DNA of 64,000 nucleotides, taken from positions 1 to 64,000 of the forward strand of contig NZ_SRMF01000011.1 of the NCBI RefSeq assembly GCF_004768465.1. The letters are read 5' to 3'. This DNA comes from Natronospirillum operosum. GTDB taxonomy: Bacteria > Pseudomonadota > Gammaproteobacteria > Pseudomonadales > Natronospirillaceae. Shown in pieces: positions 45,355 through 54,269 of the stretch; the first letter of the stretch is position 1; each line of letters opens with the position of its first letter. The translations under genes and the position numbers were made by a program. Under the pieces are notes generated by a model that was not told the origin of the DNA, made no database searches, and was given only the letters and a program-made list of their open reading frames with translations.

Positions 45355-45852
45355 ATGTTTATTGACGGCCAGCGTACAGCGGCAAACGGATACGAATCTC
45401 CACCGGGCTCGGTGGTCTGGCGGGCTGATCCGTTTGCGGCGCTGTCGACGCACAGCCTGTATGCCATTCTGAAAGCACGGGTCGATATCTTTGTGGTGGA
45501 GCAGATCTGCCCCTACCCCGAACTGGACGATGAAGATCAGACTGCACTGCATTTGCAGGGCTGGAACGCCGAAGGCCTTGCGGCTTATGCGCGCATCCTG
45601 CCACCGGACAGTGCTGGCAGGGTCTGGATTGGTCGGGTTCTGGTGCCGGCCGCGAGCCGCCGTTCCGGGGCCGGCAAGGAACTGATGCAGCAGGCGCTGG
45701 CGGTCACCCGGAATCACTTTCCCGGATGTCCCATCTGGATCGGGGCGCAGCTCCGGTTGCGCGGGTTCTATCAGGCGCTGGGTTTTCGGGCCGAGGGTCT
45801 GCCCTATCTGGAAGACGACATTCCTCATATCAAAATGAGTCACGCCAGTTGA
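45355..45852 (+). CDS. GNAT acetyltransferase, ElaA-like
   Basis: A 165-residue N-acetyltransferase of the ElaA subfamily, recognisable from LYAILKARVDIFVVEQICPYPELDDED near the start. The acetyl-CoA loop is RVWIGRVLVPAASRRSGAGKELMQQAL, followed by FYQALGFRAEGLPYLEDDIPHI. The substrate of ElaA proteins is not settled. The frame begins at 45283, but ATG at 45355 follows AGGAGG by 11 bases and fits the family. It stands between galM (divergent) and chrR (convergent). Confidence 0.85.
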   Translation: MFIDGQRTAANGYESPPGSVVWRADPFAALSTHSLYAILKARVDIFVVEQICPYPELDDEDQTALHLQGWNAEGLAAYARILPPDSAGRVWIGRVLVPAASRRSGAGKELMQQALAVTRNHFPGCPIWIGAQLRLRGFYQALGFRAEGLPYLEDDIPHIKMSHAS

Positions 45853-45859
45853 CAGGCGA

Positions 45860-45876
45860 TGGGTGCAACGCACCCA
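45860..45876. terminator. Hairpin between convergent genes
   Basis: TGGGTGC-AAC-GCACCCA has a perfect 7-bp stem 8 bases past the acetyltransferase stop and 14 bases before the chrR stop. It has no T-run, so it may act as a weak terminator or mRNA-end hairpin for both. Confidence 0.45.
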
Positions 45877-45889
45877 CTGGCCAGCCGAC

Positions 45890-46546
45890 TCAGCTCAGGA
45901 AGGGGTTCATCCAGCGCCACTTCCAACTGGTCATTTTCAGCGGATCTTCAGTCACGGTCAGACAGATGCACTCTTCACTTTCGGCCGCTACCGGTTCGTG
46001 CTCGTGATCGGCATCACGGTGCAGGTAGTCACCCGGGTTGTAGTCCCCCAGAGCGTCGGAAAAACCGCCCTTGAGCACCACTGTGTATTCGGAGCCCCGG
46101 TGTGTGTGGCGTGGAATGCGGCCGCCGGGACGAATCCGGTGCAACGAGATCTTCGGCCCCTGCGGGCTGAGCTCGATATCGCACACCTGCAGGTGGGGCA
46201 GCAGCTTGCGCCAGGGCAGGGCGTCGAAGCCCCTGGGCACCAGTTTCTGCAGCGGCGCCGGCACCTCCGGGTGTCGATAGTAGCGGCCAACTTCCTCGCG
46301 CCGTGCCCGATGGACTGGCTCGTCATTCTGAATGGAAGCCAGTGTGGCCTGCAGCAGGTCTTCACCGACCGGCTCACCGGGCAGATCATCCAGCAGGACG
46401 CCCCCCAGCGCTTCCAGACGCTGCACGGCCTGCTGGCATTCCTTGCAATAGTGCAGGTGTACCGAGATCAGAAGTGTCTCGTGATAGCTCAGCGTGCCGG
46501 CGACATATTCGGCCAGCTTGGTCTGATCAGGGTGAAAATTACTCAT
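45890..46546 (-). CDS. chrR: ChrR-type zinc anti-sigma factor with cupin domain
   Basis: A 218-residue cytosolic protein. The N-terminal anti-sigma domain has a zinc site of H5 and H30-x3-C34-x2-C37 (VHLHYCKECQQAV). The C-terminal cupin has GGRIPRHTHRGSEYTVVLKG and a later HRDADHEHEPV, matching metal ligands of Rhodobacter ChrR. In the family it holds the sigma factor until singlet oxygen or peroxides act on the cupin. ATG at 46546 overlaps the end of the sigma gene by 8 bases, so the two are made together in a fixed ratio. Confidence 0.9.
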   Translation of the reverse strand: MSNFHPDQTKLAEYVAGTLSYHETLLISVHLHYCKECQQAVQRLEALGGVLLDDLPGEPVGEDLLQATLASIQNDEPVHRARREEVGRYYRHPEVPAPLQKLVPRGFDALPWRKLLPHLQVCDIELSPQGPKISLHRIRPGGRIPRHTHRGSEYTVVLKGGFSDALGDYNPGDYLHRDADHEHEPVAAESEECICLTVTEDPLKMTSWKWRWMNPFLS

Positions 46547-47156
46547 GGCTATCAACCTCCAGGCCGACGCGCAGCTTCTTCAGCGCCAGGCGGATACGCG
46601 ATTTTACTGTACCCAAAGGCAGGTTGAGGTCTTCTGCCGCCTCCTGGTGTGACTTGTCCTCCAGGAAAACCTTGCCGATCACCTGCCGTTGATCGACTGG
46701 CAGTTGGGCGATGCCAAGGCGAATCTGTCGCTCCATATTGCTCTGTGCTACCCAGTCTGATCCGTCGCCCTCGGTATGTGGCTCCAGCCACAGGTCATCG
46801 GACGACAGGGTGGTGTGGTGTTTGCTCTGGCGCCGCAGCAGATCAACCCGCAGATTACGGGCGATGGTAAACACCCATGTAGTTGCCGAGGCCTTGGAGC
46901 GATCAAACAGGTGTGCCTTGCGCCAGAGGTTGGTCATGGTTTCCTGCACCAACTCATCGGCCAGCGCCTCGCCCATGCCGGTCAGGCCGCTGGAGCGGGC
47001 ATAGCCCTTGATCTGGGGCGCAAAATGATTGAATAGATGAACAAAGGACTTACGGTCCTGATGCTCAGCAATGGCTTCCAGGCAATCTGCCCATTCGTCA
47101 GTTGCTGTCACGGTCCGGGTACCGCCTGTTTTTGTTGTGTGTCTACTCATCATCAT
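46539..47156 (-). CDS. rpoE: ECF sigma factor, RpoE/ECF11 group (singlet-oxygen type)
   Basis: A 205-residue extracytoplasmic-function sigma factor. Region 2 is DELVQETMTNLWRKAHLFD...TWVFTIARNLRVDLLR, and region 4 is VIGKVFLEDKSHQEAAEDL...GTVKSRIRLALKKLR. With chrR behind it this is the RpoE-ChrR pair that answers photo-oxidative stress in Rhodobacter and Vibrio. Three ATGs in a row (47156, 47153, 47150) are possible; AAGG stands 8 bases before the first. A matching ECF11 promoter lies just upstream, so it drives itself. The usual target genes (photolyase, cfa-like) are not in the window. Confidence 0.9.
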   Translation of the reverse strand: MMMSRHTTKTGGTRTVTATDEWADCLEAIAEHQDRKSFVHLFNHFAPQIKGYARSSGLTGMGEALADELVQETMTNLWRKAHLFDRSKASATTWVFTIARNLRVDLLRRQSKHHTTLSSDDLWLEPHTEGDGSDWVAQSNMERQIRLGIAQLPVDQRQVIGKVFLEDKSHQEAAEDLNLPLGTVKSRIRLALKKLRVGLEVDSHE

Positions 47157-47182
47157 GAGACAGCCTTCGGTTGTTTGCCAGA

Positions 47183-47210
47183 ATTACGGCGGCTATTTAC
47201 AACCGGATCA
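47183..47210 (-). promoter_or_regulatory. ECF11-type autoregulatory promoter of rpoE-chrR
   Basis: On the minus strand TGATCC (47210-47205) and CGTAAT (47188-47183), spaced 16, match the TGATCC...CGTA-like pattern I recall for RpoE/ECF11 promoters. It is placed about 30 bases before the sigma gene start. Confidence 0.75.
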
Positions 47211-47241
47211 TGTGCAGGTGCCTTGCGAGTGTAAAGGTCGC

Positions 47242-47808
47242 TCAGCCGGGGAACTGTTCAGTGATGGCGGTACGCAGGGTCTGCAGCAATCGCTTGCGGT
47301 TTTTCTGCAGTGTCGGACTGGGCGGTGCCTCTGCAGGCTGCTTTTTGAGTTCGCGCTGCGTGTTCATTATCAGTTGTCTGAGCGCCTGCCGATCTACCTC
47401 GGGGTAGTCTTCGAGGAAACGGGTCAGCGCCGCGCTGTCCTGCAGCAGGTCATCACGCCAGCGCTCTGCCAACTGGTTGATCTGCCGGAAGGTATCGCTG
47501 TCCGGATCGAACAGCGCCAGGCGGCTGCTCAGCAGGTCGAGGTCCAGCTTCTGCAGCAGGCGGCTGACATGACGGGTCTGCCGGCGCACGGCATCCGGCT
47601 TGGTGAGCCGGCGTGCTTCCCGCACCGCCTGCACTACCGGAGAGGGCAGCTCCAGACTCTGCAGGCGGCTCTGGGACAGCCCGATCAACTGTTCTGCCAG
47701 GGCTTCGGTGCGCTGAGCCTCGCGTTTCATCTCCGACTTGGAGACCCATTCGATCTCGTCGTCTGCCGGGAGTTCGTACGGCGACGGCCGTTCTGATGAA
47801 GTGCTCAT
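47242..47808 (-). CDS. darP: Ribosome biogenesis factor DarP (YjgA, DUF615)
   Basis: A 188-residue helical cytosolic protein of the DUF615 family, which in E. coli helps late 50S assembly. Typical features are EIEWVSKSEMKREAQRTEAL near the start and LIMNTQRELKKQP near the end. The length is close to E. coli YjgA (183). It follows npr by 5 bases and is the last gene of the long minus-strand cluster from yrbG. darP is usually found elsewhere in enterics, next to pmbA, so its place after npr is a regional feature. Confidence 0.93.
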   Translation of the reverse strand: MSTSSERPSPYELPADDEIEWVSKSEMKREAQRTEALAEQLIGLSQSRLQSLELPSPVVQAVREARRLTKPDAVRRQTRHVSRLLQKLDLDLLSSRLALFDPDSDTFRQINQLAERWRDDLLQDSAALTRFLEDYPEVDRQALRQLIMNTQRELKKQPAEAPPSPTLQKNRKRLLQTLRTAITEQFPG

Positions 47809-47813
47809 GCCGG

Positions 47814-48083
47814 TTATTCACCTTCCTCAAAATAATTGTCGATCAGGGCCTTGACAGCCGCGAACGCCGCTTCTTCATCCGGGCCTTCCACTTCAACCAG
47901 AATTTCCGTGCCCTGGCTGGCGGCCAGCATCATGATGGACATGATGCTCTTGGCGTCGGCCCGCTGGCCTGCCTTCTCGATCTGGATACTGGATTCGAAC
48001 TGCTGCGCCACTGCATTGAGCTTGGCCGAGGCGCGGGCATGCAGGCCCAGTTTGTTGATGATGGTGACAGACTCGCGGATCAT
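47814..48083 (-). CDS. ptsO: Phosphocarrier NPr (HPr-like, nitrogen PTS)
   Basis: An 89-residue HPr-type protein with the phosphorylated H15 in NKLGLHARASAKL and the second conserved serine in ADAKSIMSIMMLAASQG. It receives phosphate from PtsP (EI-Ntr) and passes it to PtsN, 1 kb upstream. Its start overlaps the rapZ stop by 4 bases. The order rpoN-hpf-ptsN-rapZ-npr is the classical sigma-54 cluster. Confidence 0.95.
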   Translation of the reverse strand: MIRESVTIINKLGLHARASAKLNAVAQQFESSIQIEKAGQRADAKSIMSIMMLAASQGTEILVEVEGPDEEAAFAAVKALIDNYFEEGE

Positions 48084-48940
48084 GACAGAGTGGATTTCAG
48101 CTCACGGTGACGGACCTGCACGGTCAGTTCTTCCTGCCGATAGGTACGCCCCAGATGCTGGGCAATAAAGACCGAGCGATGCTGGCCGCCGGTGCAGCCG
48201 ATGGCAATGGTCAGGTAGGAGCGATTGTTGGCTTCGTAGGCGGGTAGCCAGCGGTCCAGATAGCCCTCTATGCTGCCGATCATGTCATGCACATCGGGTT
48301 CCTGATGCAGAAATTTCTGTACCGGCTCATCCAGGCCCGAAAACTTGCGCAGGGCCGGGTCCCAGTAGGGGTTGGGCAGGCAGCGGACATCGTAGACCAG
48401 GTCGGCATCATGCGGCACGCCGTGCTTGAAACCGAATGACATGAACAGCAGCGCCATCTTCTGGCGGCTGGTGCCGGACACCCGGGTCTTGACCTGGTCA
48501 CGCAGTTCGTAGATCGACAGCCCCGTGGTGTCTATATTCAGTTGTGCCATGTTGATGATGGGATCGAGCAGTTCCCGCTCATTGCGGATGGCTTCCATCA
48601 GTGACACCGAGTCACTGGTCAGCGGGTGCTTGCGGCGGGTCTCCGAAAAGCGCTTGGACAGGGTTTCATCCTGCGCATCCAGGTAGACGATATCCAGACT
48701 GAGCGCGGCGGGCAACTGACGCACGATGTCGGGGAAACGCTGCAGCGATTTCAGTGCATTGCGGGCATCAATGCAGATGGCCACCTTTTCGCCCAGATGA
48801 CCTGCCTGCATGTCTCTGGCCAGCTCGGGCAGGAGGGTGACCGGCAGATTGTCGATGCAGTTGTAGCCGACATCTTCCAGCACGTTGAGCGCGCTGCTTT
48901 TGCCGGAGCCGGAACGGCCACTGATCAGAACGAGTTCCAT
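48080..48940 (-). CDS. rapZ: RNase adapter protein RapZ
   Basis: A 286-residue protein with Walker A GRSGSGKS (8-15) and the C-terminal RNA-binding domain including LMSFGFKHGVPHDADLVYDVR and AIGCTGGQHRSVF. In E. coli RapZ guides RNase E to the small RNA GlmZ to control glucosamine-6-phosphate synthesis; its C-terminal domain senses that sugar. The length matches (284). It is placed 15 bases after ptsN and overlaps npr. Confidence 0.95.
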   Translation of the reverse strand: MELVLISGRSGSGKSSALNVLEDVGYNCIDNLPVTLLPELARDMQAGHLGEKVAICIDARNALKSLQRFPDIVRQLPAALSLDIVYLDAQDETLSKRFSETRRKHPLTSDSVSLMEAIRNERELLDPIINMAQLNIDTTGLSIYELRDQVKTRVSGTSRQKMALLFMSFGFKHGVPHDADLVYDVRCLPNPYWDPALRKFSGLDEPVQKFLHQEPDVHDMIGSIEGYLDRWLPAYEANNRSYLTIAIGCTGGQHRSVFIAQHLGRTYRQEELTVQVRHRELKSTLS

Positions 48941-48955
48941 GGTGGTGTGGGTGCC

Positions 48956-49408
48956 TCAGTCGCGAACGAAGGCGTTGAACAGCGCCTCCGGGGTGTCTGC
49001 TGCCCGCAGTCTGGTCAGTCGGTCATCATCACTGAATCGTTCGGCAATGCGAGACAGCAGCTGCAGATGCTCGTTGCTGGCTTCCTGCGGGACGACGAGC
49101 GCGAACAGCAGATCGACCTTTTTCTGATCCATGGCATCAAAGTCGATGGCTTCGGCCAGACGCACCAGCATCCCCACGGGTTGCCGGCAGCCCTCCAGCC
49201 GGCAGTGGGGAATGGCGACACCATTGCCGAAGCCGGTGGAGCCCAGACGCTCGCGCTCATTGAGACTGGTGAATATCTGATCAGCCTGCAGGCCGGGTTC
49301 CGCCTGTTGCAGGTGTTCGCTGATCAGCTCGAGGGCCTTCTTTTTGCTGTTGCCGGGCGCACCCACCAGGGTGCGCTCGACAGTCAGGATGTGCTCGAGA
49401 TCGGTCAT
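48956..49408 (-). CDS. ptsN: PTS-Ntr EIIA protein
   Basis: A 150-residue EIIA of the nitrogen phosphotransferase system with the phosphorylated H68 in GNGVAIPHCRL and VDLLFALVVPQ behind it. It is a regulatory, not transport, protein: depending on phosphorylation it acts on potassium transport and sensor kinases in relatives. It is 6 bases after hpf and upstream of rapZ and npr. Confidence 0.95.
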   Translation of the reverse strand: MTDLEHILTVERTLVGAPGNSKKKALELISEHLQQAEPGLQADQIFTSLNERERLGSTGFGNGVAIPHCRLEGCRQPVGMLVRLAEAIDFDAMDQKKVDLLFALVVPQEASNEHLQLLSRIAERFSDDDRLTRLRAADTPEALFNAFVRD

Positions 49409-49414
49409 AAAGTA

Positions 49415-49720
49415 TCAGCGGCCATTACCGTGGGCACGGTTGACGGCCTTTTCCTTGTGTTTAAGCAGTTGTCGGTCCAGTTTGTCGATCATCAGGTCGA
49501 TGGCCGCATACATGTCGTCATGCTCGGCGTCGGCAAACAGCTGACCGCCCTTGATGTTGACAGAAGATTCGGCTTTCTGCCGCTGTTTTTCTACGCTCAG
49601 GGTCGTCTGCACATTGCTGATCTGATCAAAGTGTCGCTCGAGGCGATCCATCTTGGTGTTGACATACTCACGCAGAGCGTCAGTCAGTTCCACATGGTGA
49701 CCACTGATGTTGATTTGCAT
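49415..49720 (-). CDS. hpf: Ribosome hibernation promoting factor (short form)
   Basis: A 101-residue protein beginning MQINISGHHVELTDALREYV, the HPF/YfiA fold, with no long C-terminal dimerisation domain. It binds the 30S channel when cells stop growing and, with RMF in gammaproteobacteria, forms 100S dimers. The frame is open back to 49870, but ATG at 49720 is the family start, with AGGAG (49731-49727) upstream. The 163-base gap from rpoN could hold a promoter. Confidence 0.95.
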   Translation of the reverse strand: MQINISGHHVELTDALREYVNTKMDRLERHFDQISNVQTTLSVEKQRQKAESSVNIKGGQLFADAEHDDMYAAIDLMIDKLDRQLLKHKEKAVNRAHGNGR

Positions 49721-49883
49721 AGATTGACTCCTTCTGACGGATGTCGTGGCACCGCGATCCACTGGCCTCGGTGCCGTTGGTTGAACCCTGACCGGACCCG
49801 CAGCAGCCAGTTCCGGTCCGTGTCTGAAGCGGCTACCTCTATTGATAAGTGTAGCTGCTTTGCAGATCAACTACAGCATTTGA

Positions 49884-51383
49884 TCAGACCAGACTTTTGC
49901 GCTCATTTGACGGCGGAATGCCCATGGCCTCCCGGTATTTGGCGATGGTGCGCCGGGCCACGTTAATGCCCTGATCCTTGAGCAGGTTGGCGATCTTGCT
50001 GTCACTCAGTGGCTTGCGGGTATTCTCCGCATCAACCAGCTTGCGGATCAGCGCCCGGATGGCCGTGGAGGAGCATTCGCCGCCGCTGTTGGTGCTGACA
50101 TGGCTGGAGAAGAAGTACTTGAGTTCGAACACGCCACGCGGTGTGTGCATGTATTTCTGCGTGGTGACACGGGAGATGGTGGACTCGTGCATCTCGACCG
50201 CCTCGGCGATGTCATGCAGGACCAGCGGCTTCATGGCTTCCTCGCCAAACTCGAGGAATCCTTTCTGGTGCTCCACAATCTGGGTGGCCACCTTGAGCAG
50301 GGTCTCGTTGCGGCTCTGCAGGCTCTTGATGAACCACTTGGCTTCCTGCAGGTTGTCCTTGATATAGGTGTTGTCGGCACTGTTGTCGGCGCGGCGGATC
50401 ATGGAGGCGTAGTCACTGTTGACGCGCAGACGGGGGGCAATTTCCGGATTGAGCTCGACGCGCCAGCGCTGACGCTCCTGATCCTTGGTGACGACGACAT
50501 CGGGAATGACATACTCGGAGTCGCCACTGGCGATGACGGAACCTGGGCGCGGGTTGGTCTGCTGAATCAGCAACAGGGTATCGCGCAGTTGATCTTCCTT
50601 GATGCGCATCTTGCGCATGATCTGCTGGTAGTCCTTGCTGACCAGCAGCGCCGTGTGTTCATTGACCAGTTGCACCGCCTCCCTGACCAGCGGCGTGCCC
50701 TCCGGGAACTGCTGTAGCTGAATGGTCAGGCATTCACTGAGCGTGCGGGCGCAGACACCGGCGGGTTCGAACTGCTGCAGCCGATGCAGCACGGCCACCA
50801 TTTCATCCATTTCCAGCGGATCGCCGTCATGGCTCAGGTCATCGACCAGGCCGCTGTGAATGTCTTCCAGCGTCGATGACAGCAGGCCCGAAGGCTCGAC
50901 CGAATCGAGAATGGCGCGGGCAATGATCTGGTCGCGCTCACTCATCGGGGTCAGGTTGAGCTGCCACATCAGGTGGTCGTAGAGGTCATCCCCGGTAACA
51001 GTCTGATTCTCGAAGTTGTAGTCATCATCCGGGCCGGGTGCTGACGCCGATGTGGGCGTATGCTGATAGATATCATCCCAGTTGCTGTCGACCGCCAGAT
51101 TCTCCGGTATGCGCTCTTCCCAGTTCAGTTCCGGAGATTCTTCTGTCTGTGCCTCTGCCGCTTCCTGCTGGGCATTGCGGTCATAGTCGGTATTGTCCGA
51201 GGGCAGGTCGGGTTTCTCGGGGAGCACTTCCTCCTCGACTTCCAGCAGCGGGTTGGAATCCAGTGCTGACTGAATTTCCTGCTGCAGATCGAGTGTCGAA
51301 AGTTGTAACAGTCGAATAGCCTGTTGCAGTTGCGGCGTCATGGTCAACTGCTGACTCATCTTTAACTGCAGACTGGTCTTCAT
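49884..51383 (-). CDS. rpoN: RNA polymerase sigma-54 factor
   Basis: A 499-residue sigma factor for enhancer-dependent promoters (nitrogen, motility and other uses). Region I is glutamine- and leucine-rich ([23 protein letters not shown]). An acidic region follows (about residues 47-110). The core-binding and DNA-binding parts include [20 protein letters not shown] (helix-turn-helix) and the RpoN box [10 protein letters not shown] near the end. It is longer than E. coli RpoN (477), mainly from the acidic region. It is placed 65 bases after lptB in the conserved cluster. Confidence 0.97.
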   Translation of the reverse strand: MKTSLQLKMSQQLTMTPQLQQAIRLLQLSTLDLQQEIQSALDSNPLLEVEEEVLPEKPDLPSDNTDYDRNAQQEAAEAQTEESPELNWEERIPENLAVDSNWDDIYQHTPTSASAPGPDDDYNFENQTVTGDDLYDHLMWQLNLTPMSERDQIIARAILDSVEPSGLLSSTLEDIHSGLVDDLSHDGDPLEMDEMVAVLHRLQQFEPAGVCARTLSECLTIQLQQFPEGTPLVREAVQLVNEHTALLVSKDYQQIMRKMRIKEDQLRDTLLLIQQTNPRPGSVIASGDSEYVIPDVVVTKDQERQRWRVELNPEIAPRLRVNSDYASMIRRADNSADNTYIKDNLQEAKWFIKSLQSRNETLLKVATQIVEHQKGFLEFGEEAMKPLVLHDIAEAVEMHESTISRVTTQKYMHTPRGVFELKYFFSSHVSTNSGGECSSTAIRALIRKLVDAENTRKPLSDSKIANLLKDQGINVARRTIAKYREAMGIPPSNERKSLV

Positions 51384-51448
51384 AATGCTCCTGATACAGC
51401 CTCAAGTTGGCCCAGGCTGGTCATGCCAACGGATAATTGAAAACGGGT

Positions 51449-52177
51449 TTACAGGCGGAAGTTTTCGCCCAGATAGACTTCGCGAACTTTCTGGTTGGAT
51501 AGTATATCGTCGGCACCGCCCTCTGCAATTATAGTACCACCTCCAACGATGTAAGCACGCTCGCAGATATCCAGGGTTTCACGCACATTGTGATCGGTGA
51601 TGAGTACCCCAATGCCCTTGTCCCGCAAGTGGTAGACAATGCTCTTGATGTCTGTCACCGAAATCGGGTCAACGCCGGCAAAGGGTTCGTCGAGCAGAAT
51701 GAAGTCGGGCTCCGAAGCCAGGGCGCGGGCGATTTCGACGCGCCGCCGCTCGCCTCCGGACAGCGCAATGCCCTGGCTGTCGCGAATATGGGTAATGGTG
51801 AACTCCTCCAGCAGCGCTTCCATCTTCTCGCGGCGCTGGGCCCGGGTCAGTTCCTTGCGCAGTTCCAGCACGGCCATCAGGTTCTGGGCCACGGTCAGCT
51901 TGCGAAACACGGACGCTTCCTGCGGCAGATAGCCCAGGCCGAGCCGGGCGCGTTTATGCATCGGCAGGCCGGTGATGGAACGGTCATCCAGCAGGATGTC
52001 ACCGCCGTCGACCGGCACCAGACCAACGATCATGTAGAAGCAGGTGGTCTTGCCGGCGCCGTTGGGACCCAGCAGGCCGACGACCTCACCGGTGGCTACC
52101 GACAGAGACACATCGGTAACAACCCGGCGTTTACCGTATTGCTTCGCAAGATGACGGGCGCTGAGCTGCTTCGGCAT
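51449..52177 (-). CDS. lptB: LPS export ATP-binding protein LptB
   Basis: A 242-residue ABC ATPase that drives LPS extraction from the inner membrane with LptF/LptG (not in the window). Walker A is GPNGAGKT, the signature is [14 protein letters not shown], Walker B is [13 protein letters not shown], and the H-loop lies in [10 protein letters not shown]. The length equals E. coli LptB (241). Its start lies 47 bases inside the end of lptA, an unusually long overlap, so translation of the two is likely coupled. Confidence 0.96.
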   Translation of the reverse strand: MPKQLSARHLAKQYGKRRVVTDVSLSVATGEVVGLLGPNGAGKTTCFYMIVGLVPVDGGDILLDDRSITGLPMHKRARLGLGYLPQEASVFRKLTVAQNLMAVLELRKELTRAQRREKMEALLEEFTITHIRDSQGIALSGGERRRVEIARALASEPDFILLDEPFAGVDPISVTDIKSIVYHLRDKGIGVLITDHNVRETLDICERAYIVGGGTIIAEGGADDILSNQKVREVYLGENFRL

Positions 52178-52733
52178 CGGGGCTGAGTTCCTCTTCTGTG
52201 TCTTCGGAGTCGGGGATCAGACACATGCTGACCCGCGCCCCGGTGGAACCGTCCGGGGCCTGACGGTCGGATTCGAATTCCTCTGTTTCCAGGTCGTAGC
52301 GGATGTAATGGGCGGTCACCAGATTGCGGCCCTGCTGCAGTCGGGCTTCTCCGGTAGCGGTGATATAGCCTGCTTCAGCATCATAGATGACCTCGTGCCC
52401 GAACAGATGGGTGTAGGGCTGATCTTCCTGCAGACGGTCCGAAACCCGGGCCGGTTCCGCGCCGAAGGCCTCCATGCGCCGGACCTCGTTGGTGTCCGTG
52501 CGGTAGATGCGGACCTCGTCGCCGACAATGATCATGGCGCCCTGGGTGATGCGAACATCACCCAGATAGACGATTTCATTGGCGGCTAGGTTACCCCGGT
52601 TGCGGTCTGCCTCTATATCGATCGGCAGCTCCCGGTCGCCGGGCAGCGCACTGACGCCGGCCGCCAGACCCCCGAGCACAAGGGCTGCGGCCAGTGGGCG
52701 TGCCAGCCAGTGCCGGCTGCGCTCAGCGGTCAT
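52131..52733 (-). CDS. lptA: LPS transport periplasmic protein LptA
   Basis: A 200-residue periplasmic bridge protein of the LPS export machine. The signal region is [21 protein letters not shown], then [24 protein letters not shown], which is the typical start of the OstA-like beta-jellyroll. Relative to E. coli LptA (185) it has a longer acidic C-terminal tail ([16 protein letters not shown]). That tail is where the gene overlaps lptB by 47 bases. ATG at 52733 overlaps lptC by 11; frames to 52775 are less likely. Confidence 0.9.
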   Translation of the reverse strand: MTAERSRHWLARPLAAALVLGGLAAGVSALPGDRELPIDIEADRNRGNLAANEIVYLGDVRITQGAMIIVGDEVRIYRTDTNEVRRMEAFGAEPARVSDRLQEDQPYTHLFGHEVIYDAEAGYITATGEARLQQGRNLVTAHYIRYDLETEEFESDRQAPDGSTGARVSMCLIPDSEDTEEELSPDAEAAQRPSSCEAIR

Positions 52734-53295
52734 CTTGCGCCGACTCCGGAATGATGCGGGTACGCACGTCCTCATGCAGTTCGAACTCCTGCGCGGTAAA
52801 ATTCAGGGTCATGCCAACGGCTGTGGTGAACAGCCGGTCCGTCTGTTCGATCCGGACCGGCCATTGCGTTTGTGCTATGTCCGACAGCGTATCATATTCC
52901 AGATACTCCGTATGGATCAGTGCCGCGTCAGCGGCACCCGGGTTGTTGATGATCAGTACATTGTCAGACAGCGTCCACAGGTTGCCTGCCAGCAGCTCGG
53001 CAAAGTCGGCCCTCAGTTCCTGCTGGTCGTCGTCCCGTTGTTGCCAGAGCTGCGGCAGCACCAGCTCCAGGCGGTCATCAGCTTCAAAATAGCGCGCCTG
53101 CGAAGCATGCAGGGTGGAACGCCAGGTGCCATCCGCTGCCGTGGTGATCTGGCGCAGGCCGTCCATGATCAACTGGGGCGGAGTGGCGGTTGGCTCATCC
53201 GTCTCGGGCGGCGCGTCGGGTGTCTGCCAGTTGAGCAGCAGGATGCCGATACCCACTGCCAGGGCGGCAAACAGGAGGGCCAGCCAGCGGCTCAT
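52723..53295 (-). CDS. lptC: LPS export protein LptC
   Basis: A 190-residue single-span inner-membrane protein (WLALLFAALAVGIGILLLNW) with a periplasmic jellyroll (MDGLRQITTAADGTWRSTLHASQARYF; NVLIINNPGAADAALIHTEYLEYDTLSDIAQT). It passes LPS from LptBFG to LptA. Its start codon shares one base with the kdsD stop (TGATG). The gene kdsC, which usually lies between kdsD and lptC, is missing. Confidence 0.93.
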   Translation of the reverse strand: MSRWLALLFAALAVGIGILLLNWQTPDAPPETDEPTATPPQLIMDGLRQITTAADGTWRSTLHASQARYFEADDRLELVLPQLWQQRDDDQQELRADFAELLAGNLWTLSDNVLIINNPGAADAALIHTEYLEYDTLSDIAQTQWPVRIEQTDRLFTTAVGMTLNFTAQEFELHEDVRTRIIPESAQDDR

Positions 53296-54269
53296 CAGGC
53301 GACTCCGGCACGCAGGAGGTCATGCATGTGAACCACGCCCAGTATGGGGCCATCCTGTTCGGCAACAATCAGTGACGTGATCTGCGCCTGCTCCATGCGG
53401 AACAGGGCCTCGGCCGCCAGCGCACCCGGATCAATGGTTTTGCCCCCGGAGTGCATGACATCCCGGATACGGGCACTGTGCAGGTCCAACTGCCGCTCGA
53501 AGGTGCGCCGCAGATCGCCGTCGGTGTAGACTCCGAGCAGGTGGCCTTCAGTGCTGGTAATGGTGGTCATGCCCATGCCCTTGCGGGTCATCTCCAGCAG
53601 GGCTTCCTGCAACGAGGCGTCGGCACCGACACGCGGCACCCGGTCGCCGGTCTGCATGATATCGGCGACTTTGAGCAACAGACGTTTGCCCAGGCTGCCG
53701 CCGGGATGAGAAAAGGCGAAATCTTCGGCCGAGAAACCGCGCGCTTCCAGCAGGGCGATCGCCAGGGCGTCACCCAGAACCAGGGCCGTGGTGGTGCTGG
53801 AGGTGGGCGCCAGGTTCAGCGGGCAGGCCTCGACATCCACACCGCTGTCGAGGGCAGCGTCGGCTTCCTGCCCCAGGGTGGACTCGACCTGGCCGGTGAT
53901 CGCGATGACACCGATGCCCAGCCGCTTGATGGCGGGCAGCAGGGCGATGATTTCGTGGGTTTCACCGCTGTTGGACAGGGCAATGATGATGTCCTGGCGC
54001 GTGATCATGCCCAGATCACCATGGCTGGCCTCACCGGGATGCATGAAGAAGGACGGGGTGCCGGTACTGGCCAGGGTGGCGGCAATCTTGTTGCCCACAT
54101 GACCGGATTTGCCCATGCCGGTGACCACCACGCGCCCCCGGGTTTGCAGAATCAGCTCGCAGGCCCTGATGAACTGTTCATCCAGGCGTTCTGTCAGTGC
54201 CGTCAGGGCCTCGGCTTCCATGGTGATGGTCCGTCGCGCGGCCGTCAGGTAGTCGTGGTTGGAGGTCAT
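53295..54269 (-). CDS. kdsD: Arabinose-5-phosphate isomerase
   Basis: A 324-residue enzyme with a SIS domain (VVVTGMGKSGHVGNKIAATLAS; FMHPGEASHGDLGMI; IALSNSGETHEI) and two CBS domains at the C-terminus (from about residue 205). It converts ribulose-5-phosphate to arabinose-5-phosphate, the first step to the LPS sugar KDO. The length equals E. coli KdsD (328). It overlaps yrbG by 4 bases and touches lptC, so it is translationally coupled to LPS export. The KDO-8-phosphate phosphatase gene kdsC must be elsewhere. Confidence 0.95.
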   Translation of the reverse strand: MTSNHDYLTAARRTITMEAEALTALTERLDEQFIRACELILQTRGRVVVTGMGKSGHVGNKIAATLASTGTPSFFMHPGEASHGDLGMITRQDIIIALSNSGETHEIIALLPAIKRLGIGVIAITGQVESTLGQEADAALDSGVDVEACPLNLAPTSSTTTALVLGDALAIALLEARGFSAEDFAFSHPGGSLGKRLLLKVADIMQTGDRVPRVGADASLQEALLEMTRKGMGMTTITSTEGHLLGVYTDGDLRRTFERQLDLHSARIRDVMHSGGKTIDPGALAAEALFRMEQAQITSLIVAEQDGPILGVVHMHDLLRAGVA

